From Cotesia glomerata (lineage: Eukaryota > Arthropoda > Insecta > Hymenoptera > Braconidae), in assembly GCF_020080835.1 (NCBI RefSeq), contig NC_058163.1, positions 15,697,095 through 15,761,094 on the forward strand: a stretch of DNA of 64,000 bases, in the 5' to 3' direction. The position numbers were made by a program, and so were the translations under genes. Positions 23,220-34,015 of this stretch are shown in pieces; the first letter of the stretch is position 1; every line of letters starts with the position of its first letter. The notes under the pieces were generated by a model. The model saw only the letters and a list, made by a program, of their open reading frames with translations. It was not told the DNA's origin and made no database searches.

Positions 23220-23314
23220 AATTTTAAAGTATTTAAATTAATTTCAGATCATAAATAATCAATTATCAATTATGAAAATCAATAATATATAATAAATTAT
23301 AAATTCTTTGCTTG
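23220..23314. repeat. AT-rich satellite, short remnant
   Basis: About 95 bp of TTTCAGATCATAAATAATCA-type sequence, the last visible piece of the left satellite array. Confidence 0.55.
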
Positions 23315-23943
23315 TGTTCAGTGACCAGGCCCAGCCGCGATAAAGTCGCCCCTGGGGGACTCCCAATTCCACGAGCCGCACCTGTCTACCGCTAGTTCCC
23401 GCAAAAACAAACCGCCTGTAAAAGCTTAGCTTGATATCACGCTATGGCGTGATTGGCTTATCGCTCTGCAGACATGCGCAATCAGCTTTTGTCCCCAAGT
23501 CGACGAGGAAGAAGACGCATTATTATTATTATCTTTCGCTTCCACGCTTTCGCTGCATCAAGTCGCTATTAGTATTTCTTTACTTTCGCGTTATGTTAAT
23601 AAACTGCATTTCGCTGATTTAATAATTTAATTTGCTTAAATTAATTGTTATTAATCTGCTTTTGTTTGTTACAGATAAATTGTGTTATTTGTGCAATTAA
23701 TTCTCCGCTTTTCCAGTGCCGGAAGTGTTCAACCATGTGTCAACCGGCTTCACTTTATTATTCACACAGTGCTTCATTTATCCGCTTTTATTTAAACAAT
23801 CCGCAAATTAACATATTAAATATAACTTGTATTTAGTGTAAATGAATTCACAGTGTTAATTTCTAATAATATTTCCACGTTTTAATTGAGATATCCAGAC
23901 CAAAACCTGATCCTCCGCTTTTCCGCAATTTCAACATTTTACA
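23315..23943 (+). mobile_element. BEL-type LTR, plus orientation
   Basis: 629 bp from TGTTCAGTGACC to AACATTTTACA. It is closely similar, in reverse orientation, to the 629 bp LTR that follows a BEL integrase at 29060-29688. The remnant LTR at 61275-61343 shares its last part (TTGAGATATCCAGACC). No BEL coding region adjoins it here, so it is a solo or orphan LTR. Confidence 0.75.
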
Positions 23944-24212
23944 CTCGGTGATAAACATTTTTAATTACTTAAATATGAACCTTTAACATTTCCTAATGAT
24001 ATCCTGAAATTTTTTTCGTTTTTTTTTTCAATAAAAAAAAAAAAATTTTTGTATTCTTATTTTTCATAACACCAGTTCAAAAATTTCCAGGAATTCTCAA
24101 AGAACAAGAAAAAAATATAGAACCAAAAGTTGAATATGTTAACCATCGAGAAAATTGATAAAAAAAAAAAACCAAATTGAAACCATTTTATTTTTGTTTA
24201 ATAAATTACTCA
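23944..24212. repeat. Flank shared with the inverted BEL LTR
   Basis: About 270 bp that follow the LTR here (CTCGGTGATAAAC, CCTAATGATATCCTGAAA, TTTCCAGGAATTCTCAAAG) recur in reverse orientation at 28797-29059, outside the other BEL LTR. Both LTRs therefore sit in the same kind of sequence, or were copied together. No gene is seen. Confidence 0.7.
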
Positions 24213-27200
24213 TCAAGAGCTTTAATTTGAGTACCCACATGCATTTTTGATATATTTTATATATCTATATATTTCACAAATACCATATATATAAAAAATG
24301 TTATGTGGGTACTCAAATGAAAGAACTCGATGAGTGTAACATCGGGATGAGCTTATTTCTTTCAAAACTTCAATAATTAAGAAATGACATTGTATCTTGT
24401 CAACTTATGATATTTTTAAAGATATAAGCTCATCCCGATGTTATACTCATCAAGACCTTTCATTTGAGTACCCACATCAATTTTTCATATATTTTATATA
24501 TTTATATATATTATATATATTATAACGGGTATTTTCGTCCCCGTGCGTTAGCGAGGACGAAGTCCGAAAATAAATAATCTGGCCTACCTGCTTATCTGTT
24601 GTTGGGCGCCAGGAGCTTTGCTCCGATCACGTCGATTTCCGGCTACTCCGGTCTGGGACTCTCTTCGTCGGGTGGCGGGCCTTAAGGGTACGACTTAATT
24701 ATAGAGGAACGGGGAAAGTATTCGGGATTGCTCGCAATTAATTAAAAAAAATTAATAGAGCAATTTAAATTATAAATTTATTAACAATAAATGAAACGAT
24801 TGGTTCAGAATGACAATCAAGAAAAGAAACGCACGGAAAATTAATAACAATAATAATCGTCGACGCTGTCGTCGATTCGCAGTTCGCAACCCGAACACGG
24901 AAAAGTTCAAAGTCGCCGCAATAGCAATAATGAGTTACTCGTAATAACCCACTTAATACTCACTCGCTAAATACTCAAAAAAAATTATAATGAGCCTTTC
25001 GCTCAGCCCAATTAATGACCATCGACAAAAAAAATTAAATCGGTGCTTAAATTAATTAACGGCGATTAATTAACTAAATAAAATAACAATCTTCGCTGAA
25101 CTCACGTAAATACCATTAAGCAAGATAATAAAACATAAATCGTTGCACCAATTCAGTTAATTTCAGTAAAAGAAACAAAAAAACAAATAATCTCTGCTAA
25201 ATTCGGTTAATAGCAATTTGCTAACTCAGAGACATGAATCGAATCACCGGCGTTAATTAATGATGAGTAATTAAAATTAACAACCATCAAAAAAAAAAAC
25301 ATCTCCGCTTGCTTTAGTAATAGCGACTAATTACATAAGTAAAACTCGATATTCGAGGTACCAAACCTCAATTAATAATAGCCAAAATAAAGTTCAAGAT
25401 TTAACTAATTTATTCGCCGAATTTAATTAAACCTTAAATAATAATATTCAATCGTCGAATTTACTCAATAATTAAATTAAATACAAAAAAAAATTAAATA
25501 ATAACTCAGTCCTCTGTCACTGATTCTCACACAGTTAAATTTTAATCTAAGTCCCACATGCTCCGCTGAGAGTGGGCAACTTACGTCCGATTGCCTGCCT
25601 CGGACGCGGCAGCCGTTTCTCGGGTTCCCTCTCCGTAGGCGAACCTATTACTCAACGTAGGTAAATCGCACGAACCCGAAGCTCGATCAATGGGTAATCG
25701 AACTCATCGATTACCCCGGGAGTACAAAAATCAACCAGTGTGATTATTCTAACGAACAATAATAATTTTTCGATCGTACACACACCAATAAATTATGACG
25801 GTACCTAAATACCTCGTGGGATTATCTCGGCTGACTAACTCAACTTAGCCTTGACGTTCTTACACGATGACTCGACTAGTGTCGAGTACAATTATTAATA
25901 AATAAAGTAGGATGTAATGAACACATCCAACTGTTTTAACTAACAAAATCGAATCCCACGAGCTATTTCTATTGAGACAAAACCACTCACCCTGGTCACA
26001 GCGTTGCCCTGAAGTTATTCCTGGGTTGTTTCTGCCACCAAGTCGCTCTCGGCTTCCACGTCGTACTCTTGGATACTGGCTTCCTCGAAGAAGACAATTA
26101 TTGATCCTTCGGAACACGGACACGTCGACTAACAATCACCAAAAAACACGTCGTACTTTATGACGCTTTCGTCGAGTAATTAATTAGCAATAGCTACTTA
26201 ATTTCGCCCTGCCTTAATTTTTTCGGCAAAACAAAATCAGCACAATACGTCGTGGCTAATAAAAAAAAATCTACGTAACTTTCAACGCAAGAATTACTCA
26301 AGGATTTTCCCCAAAATAAATAACCAAAGAAAACTAAGTTGAAAAAAAAAACGTGTCTGCACACGGCAAGTCGGAAACGTGGAAGAAAGAAAAACATCAG
26401 CACGTGTCGCATTCTTTTCTCCCTCCCCTCTCTGCTGGGTCCGTCGTTAGCTGTGAACTCCAGAGATGGCGCCGTAAGTCCAATTTTCCGATATCGATAT
26501 TTTGAATGATGTATTGGCGGGAGCATTGGAGCGCTCGCCAGCTAGCTTTACCCTTTACGCATGCGTCGAGTGCTCACTTCGAGTTCCACTCAGTCCGTCG
26601 TTTCACTCGCTCTCGAGACAGCCATCCTTCCGTCGTTGATGATCTTGCAGGTTACCCACGTCGATGGTCCTCGTTGTTTCTCTTCACGGGTTCGTGGCCG
26701 GCGTCGTTAGTACCGTCACAATAATTAAGTACTTAAATCTAACTTAACGCTACTTACTTACTAACTCAAATTACATTTTATCGCATTAGATTTAGGTTTT
26801 CGCGCGCAATCGAGCTTCGTTCGAGTATCTACACGCGAGGGCGACTCGGTTGCGGCGAATCCAACCAATGGGCATAAAATAAAAATAAAAAAAACAGCTC
26901 AATTGAATTTTCCTTTAAAATTAAATTCAAAAGGTAAAATTAGAGAAACAACACCTTAACAGGTGGCTCTAAAAGCGGCCTGTTACAATATGTATATATG
27001 GAAAATATATCAAAAATGCATGTGGGTACTCAAATGAAAGCTCTTGATGATTGTAACATCGGAATGAGCTTATATTGTTAAAAACATCATTAGTTAACAA
27101 AATATATTATCATTTATTAATTATTAACATTTTCATAAGTATAAGTCCATTATGATTTTATACTCATCGATACCTTTCATTTGAGTACCCACATGAATTT

Positions 27201-27262
27201 TTTTATATATCTTATATATATGATATTTATAAAATATATGAAAAGTGCATGTGGGTAGTCAA
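24185..27262. repeat. Palindromic repeat array, interrupted by LTR D
   Basis: The motif GAGTACCCACATG and its complement CATGTGGGTACTC alternate at about 24230, 24306, 24468, 27018, 27184 and 27249. Each pair encloses an AT-rich loop, and neighbouring pairs are linked by ATAAGCTCATCCCGATG or its complement. Removing LTR D (24521-26987) brings the middle pair together. No coding potential is seen. Confidence 0.7.
24521..26987. mobile_element. Large solo LTR, family D
   Basis: The ends TATAAC and GTTACA are one mismatch from a perfect inverted pair, and ATAT flanks both sides. About 2.47 kb, with GTTGGGCGCCAGG near the left end, a pattern also present near the left end of LTR E (AGTTGGGCGCCAG). 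It is richer in GC at both ends than in the middle. Short frames inside (for example 25860-26135 and 26194-26526) have no recognisable motif and I do not treat them as genes. The ATAT duplication lies in simple AT sequence, so it is weak evidence alone. Confidence 0.6.
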
Positions 27263-27444
27263 GGTCAACAACAGTTTATAAATAAAAAATCTATTAAATA
27301 AACATTTTCTCGTGGACTGAATGTGAATCTGAACCATTCTGGAATCTACCGGAAGACACACAAAAAATTTCATTAAAATCGGTCTAGCCGTTTAGGAGGA
27401 GTTCAGTGACAAATACACGCACAGAAGAAATATATATATAAAGA
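27263..27444 (-). mobile_element. Probable Helitron 5' end (minus strand)
   Basis: Read on the minus strand, the sequence starts TCTTTATATATATATTTC and continues with GTCACTGAACTCCTCC and CGGCTAGACCGATTTTAATG. I recall this pattern from arthropod Helitron 5' termini. The base outside is A in that orientation, as expected for insertion between A and T. The 3' end was not located. Confidence 0.4.
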
Positions 27445-27507
27445 TTAATAATTTTGAGATTTTTTTTGTAGAATGTAAATTCATCCTTATTTTATTTATT
27501 TTAAAAA

Positions 27508-27645
27508 CTCCGAACGCGGATGTTTTTCGGAGTGAAATTTGACATCACTCCGAAATCACTCTGAAATCACTCCGCAAATGAAAACTCCAAATTTACTCCC
27601 TACGCGGAGTGATTAATTACTTCACTCCGGAACTCCTGATTTTTT
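27508..27645. repeat. Cluster of ACTCCG / CGGAGT motifs
   Basis: About eight copies of ACTCCG or close variants in both orientations (ACTCCGAACGCGG, TTCGGAGTGAAA, CACTCCGAAATCACTC, ACGCGGAGTGATTA) within 140 bp. This could be the body of a small MITE ending TTTTTTACAGTGTA. No gene is seen. Confidence 0.5.
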
Positions 27646-28120
27646 ACAGTGTATATAAATCTATATATGTTTAGATCTGATTAGACCTGAGTTATCTAGT
27701 GCTATATATGATTATGTATAAATCTATATATGATTATATCTAATCAAATGTAAATTATAAATTAACATTTATTAATATATAATAATATATAATTAGATGC
27801 AGCATTTTTTAATGATTATATTTAATAAATATTTTGTTGAGTGAATTTGTTTCACTTGCAATGTCATATGATATGAAGATTGCTCATAGACAAAAATCAT
27901 CTTTATAAATTATTTTTATTAATTATATTACATTATAATAACGTTTATTGTAACAAACCGAATTCTATCACAGCTCATAATTATCTTTTAAATTTTTAAA
28001 TATTCTAAACGTTAATTTATTTAGTGATTTGAATTGTTATCATGTGTTACAGTTATGTATCCCAGTTGTCGGGTTATAAAAAATGTCAAAAGAAAATTGC
28101 TATTTTTGCTTTTGATTTTA

Positions 28121-28155
28121 AATAAATATTTGTTAACTGTTAACAAATATTTATT
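28121..28155. repeat. Perfect 17 bp palindrome
   Basis: AATAAATATTTGTTAAC and its reverse complement flank a single T. It could form a hairpin; no function is evident. Confidence 0.85.
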
Positions 28156-28309
28156 AAAACATTTAATAAATCGTATTTAATAAGTAATTTATTAACTGGT
28201 CATAAATATATATTAAATCCCATGATGTTAAAAAATCACTTATTAACAGTTAATAGAGCTCATTAAATAGAAACAAATCCTTCTATCAATATCAGTGTAA
28301 CTATACGGA

Positions 28310-28393
28310 AATCATATATAATTATATATGAATCATATATAACTACATATGAATCATATATAATTATATATGAATCATATATAATTATATATG
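28310..28393. repeat. Four tandem 21 bp units
   Basis: Four copies of AATCATATATAATTATATATG or one-to-two-base variants, head to tail. Confidence 0.85.
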
Positions 28394-28589
28394 CATTTTG
28401 TGATTACTATAAAACGTTCTCTGTTTTTATCTCAGAGTCTGCTACTCCAATGATTAATAATTTTTTAAACTATAGTTTTTTGTGGATGAAATAATGGAAC
28501 TGTATTAATTAATTTAACTTATAAAAATCAATTATATATTCGATTCTCATTAGTTGCAGGTATTTCAAACTTTACTTTTCCAGTAAGTC

Positions 28590-28657
28590 TTGTAGGTAAT
28601 CGGGTAGCGTGTTAGTCTTTAAAGCGTCAGGTCCCCGGTTCGATCCCCGCTCATGGT
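28590..28657 (+). repeat. tRNA-like remnant
   Basis: A B-box GGTTCGATCCC at 28637-28647 follows a weak A-box-like TAGGTAATCGGG. The T-arm does not pair fully and no anticodon arm of standard size is visible. It looks like a decayed tRNA or SINE head rather than a working tRNA gene. Confidence 0.45.
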
Positions 28658-28796
28658 AAATTTTTTTTATTTTTATAGAAAGAATTATATATAATTATAT
28701 ATGATTAGATCTGGCCAATTTTCAGGTCTAATCATATATAAGTGATTATTTATAACAATATATGATTAGGCAAATTCATTTTTTTTCCGGGTATTA

Positions 28797-29059
28797 AACA
28801 AAAATAAAATGGTTTTACATGGTTCAATTTGGTTTTTTTTTTAAATCAATTTTCTCGATGGTTAACATATTCAACATACGGTTCTATAGTTTTTCTTGTT
28901 CTTTGAGAATTCCCGGAAATTTTTGGACCGGTGTTATGAAAAATAAGACTACAAAAAATTTTTTTTTTGATTGAAAAAAAAAATCGAAAAAAATTTCAGG
29001 ATATTATTAGGAAATGTTAAAGTTTCATATTTAAGTAATTAAAAATGGTTATTACCGAG
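28797..29059. repeat. Flank shared with the plus-strand BEL LTR
   Basis: Reverse-complement match to 23944-24212, lying just outside the 3' LTR of the minus-strand BEL element. No gene is seen. Confidence 0.7.
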
Positions 29060-29688
29060 TGTAAAATGTTGGAATTGCGGGAAAGCGGAGGATCAAGTTT
29101 TGGTCTGGATATCTCAATTAAAACGCGGAAATATTTTCAAAAATTAATACTATAAATTTATTTACACTAAATACAAGTTATATTTAATATGTTAATTTGA
29201 GGATTGTTGAAATAAAAGCGGATAAATGAAGCACTGCGTGAATAATAAAGCGAAGCCGGTTGACACGTGGTTGAACACTGCCGGCACTGGAAAAGCGGAG
29301 AATTAATTGCACAAATAACACAATTTATCTGTAACAAACTAAAGCGGATTAATAACAATTAATTTAAGAAAATTAAATTATTAAATAAGCGAAATGCGGT
29401 TTATTAACAAAAAGCGAAAGTAAAGAAATACTAATGACGACTTGATGCAGCGAAAGTGTGGAAGCGAAAGAAAATAATAATAATGCGTCTTCTTCCTCAT
29501 CGACTTGGGGAAAAAGGCTGATTGCGCATGTCTGCTGAGCAATCAGCCAATCACACCATGGCGTGATGTCAAGCTAAGCTTTCATAGGCGGTTAGTTTTT
29601 GCGGGAACTAGCGGTAGACAGGTGTGGCTCGTGAAATTGGGAGTCCTCCAGGGGCGACTTTATCGCGGCTGTGCCTGTTCACTGAACA
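29060..29688 (-). mobile_element. 3' LTR of BEL element I
   Basis: 629 bp on the minus strand, starting TGTTCAGTGAAC at 29688 and ending AACATTTTACA at 29060. The stop codon of the upstream integrase region overlaps its first bases, the usual close spacing between pol and the 3' LTR. It is the inverted counterpart of 23315-23943. Confidence 0.8.
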
Positions 29689-31236
29689 TTCTCCGCCAGG
29701 TTGGTAGCTGCGTTGACAAGATCGTCTTCTTCATATGTTAGCGGCAAGACACAGAACTTTGTAGTTAGACGTACTAGCTCTGTGTTAACTGTCTTGACAG
29801 TTATCACGCGGACTTGTCCATCTTCCCCTGGATGGAGAGCGATGACTTTGGCTAATGGCCATTTGGTTGGCGGGATATCCTCAGTGGTGATCAGTACAAC
29901 TGAAACCACTTTGATCTCGTTGCGTTGATGATGCCACTTTGAAACGGCCTAGTAGCGGTGGATGCAGTCCTGATAATAGCGTTTCCAGAAATGTTGAACC
30001 ATTTCCTGGACTTGTTCCCAATGAGAGAGCCGAGCGGGTTGTACTTCTGTTAGCGATGGCTCTGGTATTGCGGTCAGTGACTGTCCGATTAAGAAATGAC
30101 CTGATGTCAGTACTGCCAGGTCAGCAGGATCTTTATTCAGCGGTATGAGCGTTCTGGAGTTCAAGATGGCTTCAGTTTGAGCCAGTAGCCTTGAATATTG
30201 CTCAAGCGTCAACAGCGAGTCTCCGATTGTTCTTCGAAGGTGAAACTCAATAGATTTTACAGTGGCTTCACATTTTCCTCCAAAATGTGGTATTCTAGGC
30301 GGATTGAACTTCCAGTTCGTGCCATCTTGAGTGATTAAAACTGATAATTCTCGAAGTGTGCGGGATTCTGCAGCGAATAGTCGTCTTAGCTCTTTATCTG
30401 CCCCTACAAAGTTGGTTCCACAGTCTGAGTATAGCGTATGAAGAATATATGGCGAGGATTTCGCCTACCTCTGAAGAGGTCGTTTTCTGCGCTCGAAAGA
30501 GCTATACACGCACGTATATTTGTCCTACCCTCACCATAACGAGAGCACAGCCAAGTTCGCGGACAAGGAAAAACCGCTGCTCTCTTGTGTTAATACACAT
30601 TCATTGAACAGCTGCAAGAGTTGCGTACAATTGTAAGTGTGTGCAACTCTCATCGACTCCTCTGGCAACTCATTCCCTGTGGGCACATCGAGATGTACCC
30701 ACAGAATATGAGCATTATCCAGCGGGGGCCACGAGGAGGCGGAGTCGATTGAATACCATGTTGTTTGTGTAATGTGTTGTGTGTAAAATATGATTCTACG
30801 TATAAGTGTTTGCTTGTATAGGGTGCAGTATAGCGTATGACAGATACCTCGGCGACTAGTAAGCGGCGATGAGCGGCAATGAAGGCGGCAGCGGTGTAGT
30901 CAGTGACTAGCTCTAGATGTACAGCTGAGCTGAACATGCAGACAAAGACTGCAATCCACCCTTTGTATGTTTTTCCTCCACGTCCCTGAAAATTTTTCAG
31001 CGTGATAGGTCCAGCGTAGTCGAGTCCTGTATGCAGAAAAGCTCGAGTTGGCTGCACTCGTGCGGCAGATAGTTGAACCATCAACTGTTGAACGCGTTCT
31101 CCACGGTGTCTAGTGCAGATACCGCACCGTAATATGAATGATCTTACTGGAACACGGCTTGCAATGATACAGACACTCTTGCGTAAGTCAGCGAGGGTAA
31201 GCTGAGTACCTCCGTGAAGCGTTTTGCTGTGCGAAT
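29679..31236 (-). pseudogene. BEL/Pao integrase and C-terminal region, broken
   Basis: The protein integrates element DNA into chromosomes. In coding order, the zinc-binding region (TLADLRK...FILRCGICTRHRGERVQQLM) is followed by the catalytic core. Its three acidic residues are visible in GLDYAGPI, YSDCGTNF and GGKCEATVKS. The conserved BEL C-terminal part (LNSRTLIPL, FLIGQSLTA, ARLSHWEQVQEMVQHFWKR, then WPLAKVIALHPGEDG) comes last. Breaks: the N-terminal side ends at the Gypsy LTR at 31237; a 385 bp insert (30442-30826) splits the core before YSDCG; a frameshift lies near 30850; and TAG at 29949-29951 is in frame. It is likely the same element as the RT fragment at 47806-48530. Confidence 0.8.
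30442..30826. mobile_element. 385 bp insertion with 14 bp target duplication
   Basis: AGTATAGCGTATGA occurs on both sides (30428-30441 and 30827-30840), and the BEL integrase sequence is continuous when one copy and the insert are removed. A duplication of this length is typical of LINE-driven retroposition. The insert has no A-rich or simple tail, no tRNA boxes and no inverted ends, and contains no recognisable protein motif. Confidence 0.65.
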
Positions 31237-32432
31237 TGTTATGTCCACCCGTAAATTTTTTCTCTTTGAATTTAAATCGTCCGCGCAGATGAAAGACTTC
31301 TCCATGCGCGAAAGCCACAATAAAATATAAGCTACGCGACTGCTGGTTAACTAGCGGGGACTTCTGCAGGCTCAGCACCGCGAGTTTTTAGAAAGGTGAT
31401 CAACAGCCAACGCCTTGTCTTTGTTAGTTAATTCGACTTCCGCGTTTAACTGACGGGCCCGTGCCTTGTAGAGTCCTTTGATTTGATTTGCTCCGCACTT
31501 AAAGGAAGTTTGGACGCGGTTTCAACCGGCAGGCCACGTATTAGTTTTAAGTGTAAACAAGGTCTTAGTTGGTTAATTCAACTTTCATGTTTAACTGACG
31601 GGCCCGTGCCTTGTAGAGTTCTTTGCTTTAATTTGCACTGCACTTAGAGGAAGTTTGGACGCTGTTTAACCGGCAGGCCACGTATTAGTTGTTAATATTG
31701 TCTACGAGTCGGGATTCTCAGTTCTAATTTGCCCTGCACTTAGGCGAGAGCTCGGTCAGTAGATAAAATTGAGAGAGTCAAAATCTCAAAGTCTTAATTT
31801 GCCCTGCACTTAGGCGAGATTTTGATCAATAAGAAAACCTAGAGAACCGGATTCTCAATGTTCTAATTGGCCCTGCACTTAGGCGAGAGTTCGGTCAATA
31901 AGTAACTTAAGATCTTTTAAAGCTAAATTTGCGCACTTTACCCTACGGGGGATTGGATGACGTTAGTTCAAATTAAAATAAAATTCATTATAATAATTTC
32001 GATTGAATAAAATTTGTGACAGTGTAAAAGTTTTGGTGTTAATTAAAATAAATCTTAAAAAGAAGTGAAATCTGTTTTAAATAAATTCATTTCATAAAAA
32101 TAAGAAGCCCTTAGAATAAGCAGCCCAAATCCATACACATCCATTCGCTGCAAATACCAACTGAGGGTTCAATCAAGGAAAAGGCACTATGACCAGCCCC
32201 GGAATCACGGATCCGATCCTAAGAAATGAACCAGTAAGTAGTAAGTACACCTACTCTTTAATAAAATCCGTGCCCAGTCTCAAACGAAGGCGTGGTAAAT
32301 TCTTACATCGAAAACGTCCCACAAAAATAATTAAAACAACGGAATTAAAACCTCCGTTGCGTATTCTTTAAACTGTTAGCCCAAACCTCCACCGTTTACG
32401 CTACCGCTCTAAAAACGCCCTTGGACATAACA
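31237..32432 (+). mobile_element. 5' LTR of Gypsy A (1196 bp)
   Basis: The termini TGTTATGTCC and GGACATAACA are a perfect 10 bp inverted pair. It contains two copies of an ACTGACGGGCCCGTGCCTTG block (about 31450 and 31597) and three ~64 bp units around GCCCTGCACTTAGGCGAG (about 31720-31910). The solo LTR at 654-3833 is the same family. Confidence 0.85.
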
Positions 32433-32442
32433 TAAAGAACAC

Positions 32443-32461
32443 TGGTGGCAGCGGTGGGATT
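32443..32461 (+). promoter_or_regulatory. Primer binding site, complementary to tRNA-Leu 3' end
   Basis: TGGTGGCAGCGGTGGGATT begins 10 bases after the LTR. Its complement ends CACCGCTGCCACCA, which is the acceptor end of eukaryotic tRNA-Leu plus CCA. A primer site this close to the 5' LTR marks the start of minus-strand cDNA synthesis. Confidence 0.8.
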
Positions 32462-34015
32462 TCGAATACGAAATTATTTAACTTTCGCTTAAGAAAATTT
32501 ATAATCTTTTAATCTTTTTCTCCAAGTTTTTCTTTCCAATCTATTTCTATCTTTTATTAAAATCAAGTAAATTCCACTGTTCAAGTAAATTCAAGTTTAA
32601 CTTTATTCAATTTTGACATGTTTAAATTTCTTTCTTAAAAACAAAATTTAAGTTTTATTTAAAATTCTTAAAATTTTATAAAATTTTTCTTTTCATTTAT
32701 ATCATTAACTCAAGGATTTTTTTTTTTTTGAATAATTTTTTTGTTTACATCAAATTATTTTTTCATATATATAATTTACAAAACTTCCTTTTGAAATTTA
32801 AAAACCTTTTTTTAATTTTTTTTTATAAATATTATAATGGGATTTCGCCGGCACTGGCGTCGACAGGGCCGGAGAGCACCACCTAAATTGGCTTACCTGG
32901 GTTTCGAAGGTAGTTGGGCGCCAGAAACTTACCGTTCCACGATTCGAAGTCGTGTTGATCGTCGTCGGGAGGCGGATCGGCGACGAAGAGATTCAAAAAT
33001 TCGCGAATAATCGGCGAAAAGCAAAAGTATTAAATCTACGTGATCTCGGGGAGGGAAGAAGTAAAAAAAATTGATTACCGAATGTTCAGTTAACAATTTA
33101 TTCTAGCAGTCGCCAATATAATTCATAAGGTGTCGCCAAATTTGTATAATAACGATTTAATTCTCGTCGAAGTAACGACAATAATAACAAACAAAAAAAT
33201 TATAGCTGTGATCAGTCGATAATTCGCAAATAGTAATATACTATAATATAATATAATATACTATAATTAGTATAACGTTGACATAATCAAGTAATCGATA
33301 CTAAAAATAATCGAAATCGAAGTAAAACAAAAAAAAAATCAAAAGAATGATTAACTTCGGTCAGTCATCAGCTCACAAAATTCTCAAATTAATTTATAAC
33401 TAATTATACGGCGGAATAAACAACTTATTTTTCTTCAAATTAAATAAAAGTAATAATACTAGTGAATAAATGATAAATTAACCTCAAATTGGTTAACATC
33501 TGATTGTGCGGCGAAATAAACAATTTAATTCATTTTAAATTAAATCAAAAGTACTAATACTTAATGATTAAAGAATTAATTAACCTTGAGTTGGGTAATC
33601 ATTAATGCGACTAAATGAACAATTAACTACTCTCAAATTGATCGATCGTAACAATAAGACAATTTAAAAAAAAAATGATAAAAAAAAAATTAACGCCTGA
33701 GTAAGTTATTTATTTATTTATTTATTTATTAATAATATATGCCAAGGCACAGGCCGAATGGCAAGGTATTTAATACAATGTAATTTGTGATGACTGTATT
33801 GTAAGATATAAATATAAATATAAATCAATAGTATAAAATATAGATAGTATAGTATAGTAACAATAATGCATAGATTATATATAAATTTTTAAGTTATAAC
33901 ATCATATAATGGTTTAGATTTAAGATTTGCAATTTGTTTAATATTAACTTAAGATTTAAGTAATACAATTACTAAAAAATTGATAATTTTACAATTTTTA
34001 CAATTTTTACAATTT

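Larger units (their letters stand above)
27646..28796. other. AT-rich sequence without genes
   Basis: No reading frame of note. It contains many ATATATGATTA-type words, a near-perfect hairpin around ATGATTAGATCTGG and CAGGTCTAATCAT (28696-28740), and the separately listed palindrome, 21 bp repeat and tRNA-like piece. Similar AATCATATATAG words occur in the MITE at 36411-37319. Confidence 0.6.

Noticed and set aside
23431..23836. Small proteins in BEL LTRs
   Set aside because: The same frames occur in both LTR copies only because the LTRs are similar. They are short and lie in U3/R/U5-type sequence.
25860..26724. Possible host exons in LTR D
   Set aside because: The short overlapping frames on both strands have no recognisable domain, no clear splice pattern, and lie within a bounded LTR.
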